From an uncultured Verrucomicrobiales bacterium (GTDB lineage: Bacteria > Verrucomicrobiota > Verrucomicrobiia > Verrucomicrobiales > Akkermansiaceae): a DNA stretch of 7,433 bases. Below the pieces are notes generated by a model that worked only from the letters and a program-made list of their open reading frames with translations, was not told the DNA's origin and searched no databases. The stretch's first letter is position 1. Every line of letters starts with the position of its first letter. The translations under genes and the position numbers were made by a program. Below, in pieces: positions 5,918 to 7,433 of this stretch. The stretch is from NCBI GenBank assembly GCA_937916135.1, contig CALFTQ010000091.1, positions 1 to 7,433 on the forward strand. The letters are read 5' to 3'.

Positions 5918-7072
5918 TTATGGATGGGGCTCTTCCGTGAAGAAAGGGTAGATGGCATCTGCGAGCCAGCCGATGGGGGTGGCAAGCAGGGAGAGGGGAA
6001 TATCGAGCACTTCTGCGCACCAGCTCAGGGGCTGCAGGCAGCGGTTGTACCAGCTGCGGCGGGAGGGAAGCCGCTGCACGTGGAGCTGGTGAAGCAGGAG
6101 TCGTCCCGACATCATCTTCTGCCCCTTCAGATCCGGGAGGTTCAGCTCTTTATCCACCTGATTATCGTACAAGAGGGTAGCATCCCCTAGATTGTATTGC
6201 GATGCAGGTATGAGCTTTACATTCTTCAATGCTGGCGGATAGGCGATTTTGTGCTTTCGGACGAGTGTAATCAATTGCGGTAAGGTGAGCTCGGCGTAGT
6301 ATAGCTCTTCCGGATATTGAGCGGGTTCCACCTCATCCCGGCAGTAGAGAGCGCAGTCCAATGTGGGACGCTCCACCGGCCAGTTTCGCCAGTCAGGCGT
6401 TTCGTGAATGAAAATGGGGTAGCGGGCCGGAACGTAGGCGATGGGGATTTCCACCACATAGTTCTCGCCTTTCTTCCAGAGTCGGGTGTGATAGTTGCTG
6501 TGCTTCTGCTCGTAACGTATGGTCGGCACCATCTGCCCCGGCTCAGCCAGGGCGCCGCCCAGGTCAATGAGGGTGAATCTCCCGGTGCCGATGGCAATGT
6601 ACACTTCTATCAGCAGGAGAAGCAGAACAAGGCCGATTCCGCCAGCGATGCGCGAGATTTTGCACAGGTGGATGATACCCGTGAACAACAACGCAACAAT
6701 GATGAGACGCGCATAGTACCACAACCCGAGGAAAATGAAGGGCATGGCCATGGGCCCGTTCAGGTGGCCATAGTCTAGGATATCCAGGGCGCAGAAATAT
6801 GCCGGCACACCTGCAGCCAGCCCACAGAGCAGTGCCAGGGTGGAGAAAAATCTGCCGTTCCCGGTTTCAGGCCTGTATCGGAAGCGCTGTACGATACCCA
6901 TCACCACTGCGGTGATGAAAAAGCTGGTGAGGAGGAGCAAGGCCCAGGGGCGCTCTTCCACATGGTGGTCGCAGCCGGAGCGGTAGATGATTTCCAGGAG
7001 CCTGAGCCCGAGTGTGCCCGATACCAGCAGAATCAGGCCGGTCAGGCATAGTTCTCTGGCTGCTTTGAACAT
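5918..7072 (-). CDS. Polytopic membrane protein of unknown function
   Basis: This protein has 384 residues and belongs to no family I recognise. The N-terminal half carries about five hydrophobic segments: roughly residues 8-28, 43-62, 76-97, 108-137 (long, perhaps two) and 142-163. From about 165 a soluble domain of some 200 residues follows, with alternating charged and aromatic strands (for example NYVVEIPIAYVPARYPIF) and a Tyr/Leu-rich EELYYAELTLPQLITLV stretch. The tail near 345-376 is hydrophobic again, with EVLDIPLSLLATPIGWLADA; a similar 'D-I-P-L-S' pattern occurs in small YceK-type lipoproteins, but I would not assign the family. The ATG lies one base after the stop of the amidase gene (TGATATG). 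A GAAGG site 9 bases upstream sits inside the amidase coding end, so the two are almost certainly one operon. A role in envelope or cell-wall maintenance is inferred from that linkage only. Confidence 0.75.
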   Translation of the reverse strand: MFKAARELCLTGLILLVSGTLGLRLLEIIYRSGCDHHVEERPWALLLLTSFFITAVVMGIVQRFRYRPETGNGRFFSTLALLCGLAAGVPAYFCALDILDYGHLNGPMAMPFIFLGLWYYARLIIVALLFTGIIHLCKISRIAGGIGLVLLLLLIEVYIAIGTGRFTLIDLGGALAEPGQMVPTIRYEQKHSNYHTRLWKKGENYVVEIPIAYVPARYPIFIHETPDWRNWPVERPTLDCALYCRDEVEPAQYPEELYYAELTLPQLITLVRKHKIAYPPALKNVKLIPASQYNLGDATLLYDNQVDKELNLPDLKGQKMMSGRLLLHQLHVQRLPSRRSWYNRCLQPLSWCAEVLDIPLSLLATPIGWLADAIYPFFTEEPHP

Positions 7073-7073
7073 A

Positions 7074-7433
7074 TCACCGTGCCTTCAGGAAGTTCACGAT
7101 GCCGTGGCCGATGGCTTCGGCATAGCGGATGGCGTTCTTCTCCTTGCTCAGGAATCTGGCGTGCTGGGGATTGGAGAGGAAGGTGGCCTCGGTGATGGCG
7201 GCAGGCACATAGGATTCGTTGCAGGCATTCAGCCAGTCGCCGCCACCCTTGCGGCCATCGTTGCGGATGATGACGCCGCAGCGCACGCCGTTGTTGGGCA
7301 TGCCGCCCTGGTCATAGATGGTGGCATCGATGACATCTGCCAGGGCGATGCCGAGGCCGGTGCCTTCCTCATTGCAGTAGATGGCGCCCTTGTTGTACAC
7401 CATCCAGTGGTTGGTCATGCTGTTGTGGTGCAG
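7074..7433 (-). CDS. N-acetylmuramoyl-L-alanine amidase (Amidase_3), C-terminal part
   Basis: The frame is open to the right edge, so the N-terminal part is missing; the first visible codons read LHHNSMTNHW. The fragment of about 119 residues is the second half of a zinc-dependent Amidase_3 domain, which cuts the amide bond between N-acetylmuramic acid and the stem peptide of peptidoglycan. LHHNS corresponds to the S-(L/I)-H-x-N motif, whose first His is the third zinc ligand. AITEATFLSNP is the signature around the catalytic Glu, followed by the usual R-F-L-S ... A-E-A-I-G-H-G-I-V-N-F-L closing helix. The segment between them has VRCGVIIRNDGRKGGG, where the family typically carries its R-G-V or R-G-x-K substrate loop. 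Activity should be in the periplasm, but an export signal is out of view. The next gene starts one base after its stop. Confidence 0.85.
   Translation of the reverse strand: MHHNSMTNHWMVYNKGAIYCNEEGTGLGIALADVIDATIYDQGGMPNNGVRCGVIIRNDGRKGGGDWLNACNESYVPAAITEATFLSNPQHARFLSKEKNAIRYAEAIGHGIVNFLKAR

Noticed and set aside
6317..6778. Plus-strand open frame of 153 codons antisense to the membrane protein
   Set aside because: The minus-strand frame is longer, has clear membrane segments and an operon partner; the antisense frame shows no domain or ribosome binding site.

Overview
This window of about 7.4 kb looks like bacterial chromosome with GC content in the mid-50s by eye. It is densely coded and probably comes from a Gram-negative species. 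A LolA-like periplasmic protein implies an outer membrane. A membrane-associated quinone-linked pyruvate oxidase and a zinc N-acetylmuramoyl-L-alanine amidase fit the same picture. The overall feel suggests a gut Verrucomicrobiota such as an Akkermansia relative, but that is an impression and not a demonstrated assignment.

Layout from left to right. Positions 2-1233 hold the end of a plus-strand operon: the 3' part of a LolA-like outer-membrane lipoprotein-sorting protein, followed with a TAATG stop/start overlap by a small membrane protein with a helical, TPR-like tail. An AT-rich gap (1234-1488) leads into a small DNA-binding protein (1489-2106) built from two copies of an excisionase/MerR-like helix-turn-helix module. 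It lies 45 bases upstream of a clear poxB (pyruvate:quinone oxidoreductase, 2152-3888) and may be co-transcribed with it. Ten bases after poxB comes a striking nested inverted repeat (3899-4082). It has perfect 42-base outer arms and 24-base inner arms with one mismatch, and it looks like a small mobile or MITE-like element. Next is a 530-residue protein with an intact N-terminal PIN nuclease domain, what appears to be a degenerate second PIN domain, a Pro/Ala/Glu-rich linker and a helical C-terminal region (4164-5756). A convergent gap with a hairpin separates it from a minus-strand pair: a polytopic membrane protein of unknown function (5918-7072) and, one base upstream of it, the C-terminal part of an N-acetylmuramoyl-L-alanine amidase that runs off the right edge (7074-7433).

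The left and right ends are envelope genes: lipoprotein trafficking on the left, peptidoglycan hydrolysis on the right. The middle is one energy-metabolism enzyme flanked by a putative regulator and a repeat element. I found no complete defence system, CRISPR array, tRNA, rRNA or transposase. The most unusual items are the nested inverted repeat, the tandem PIN protein and the duplicated-HTH protein beside poxB.
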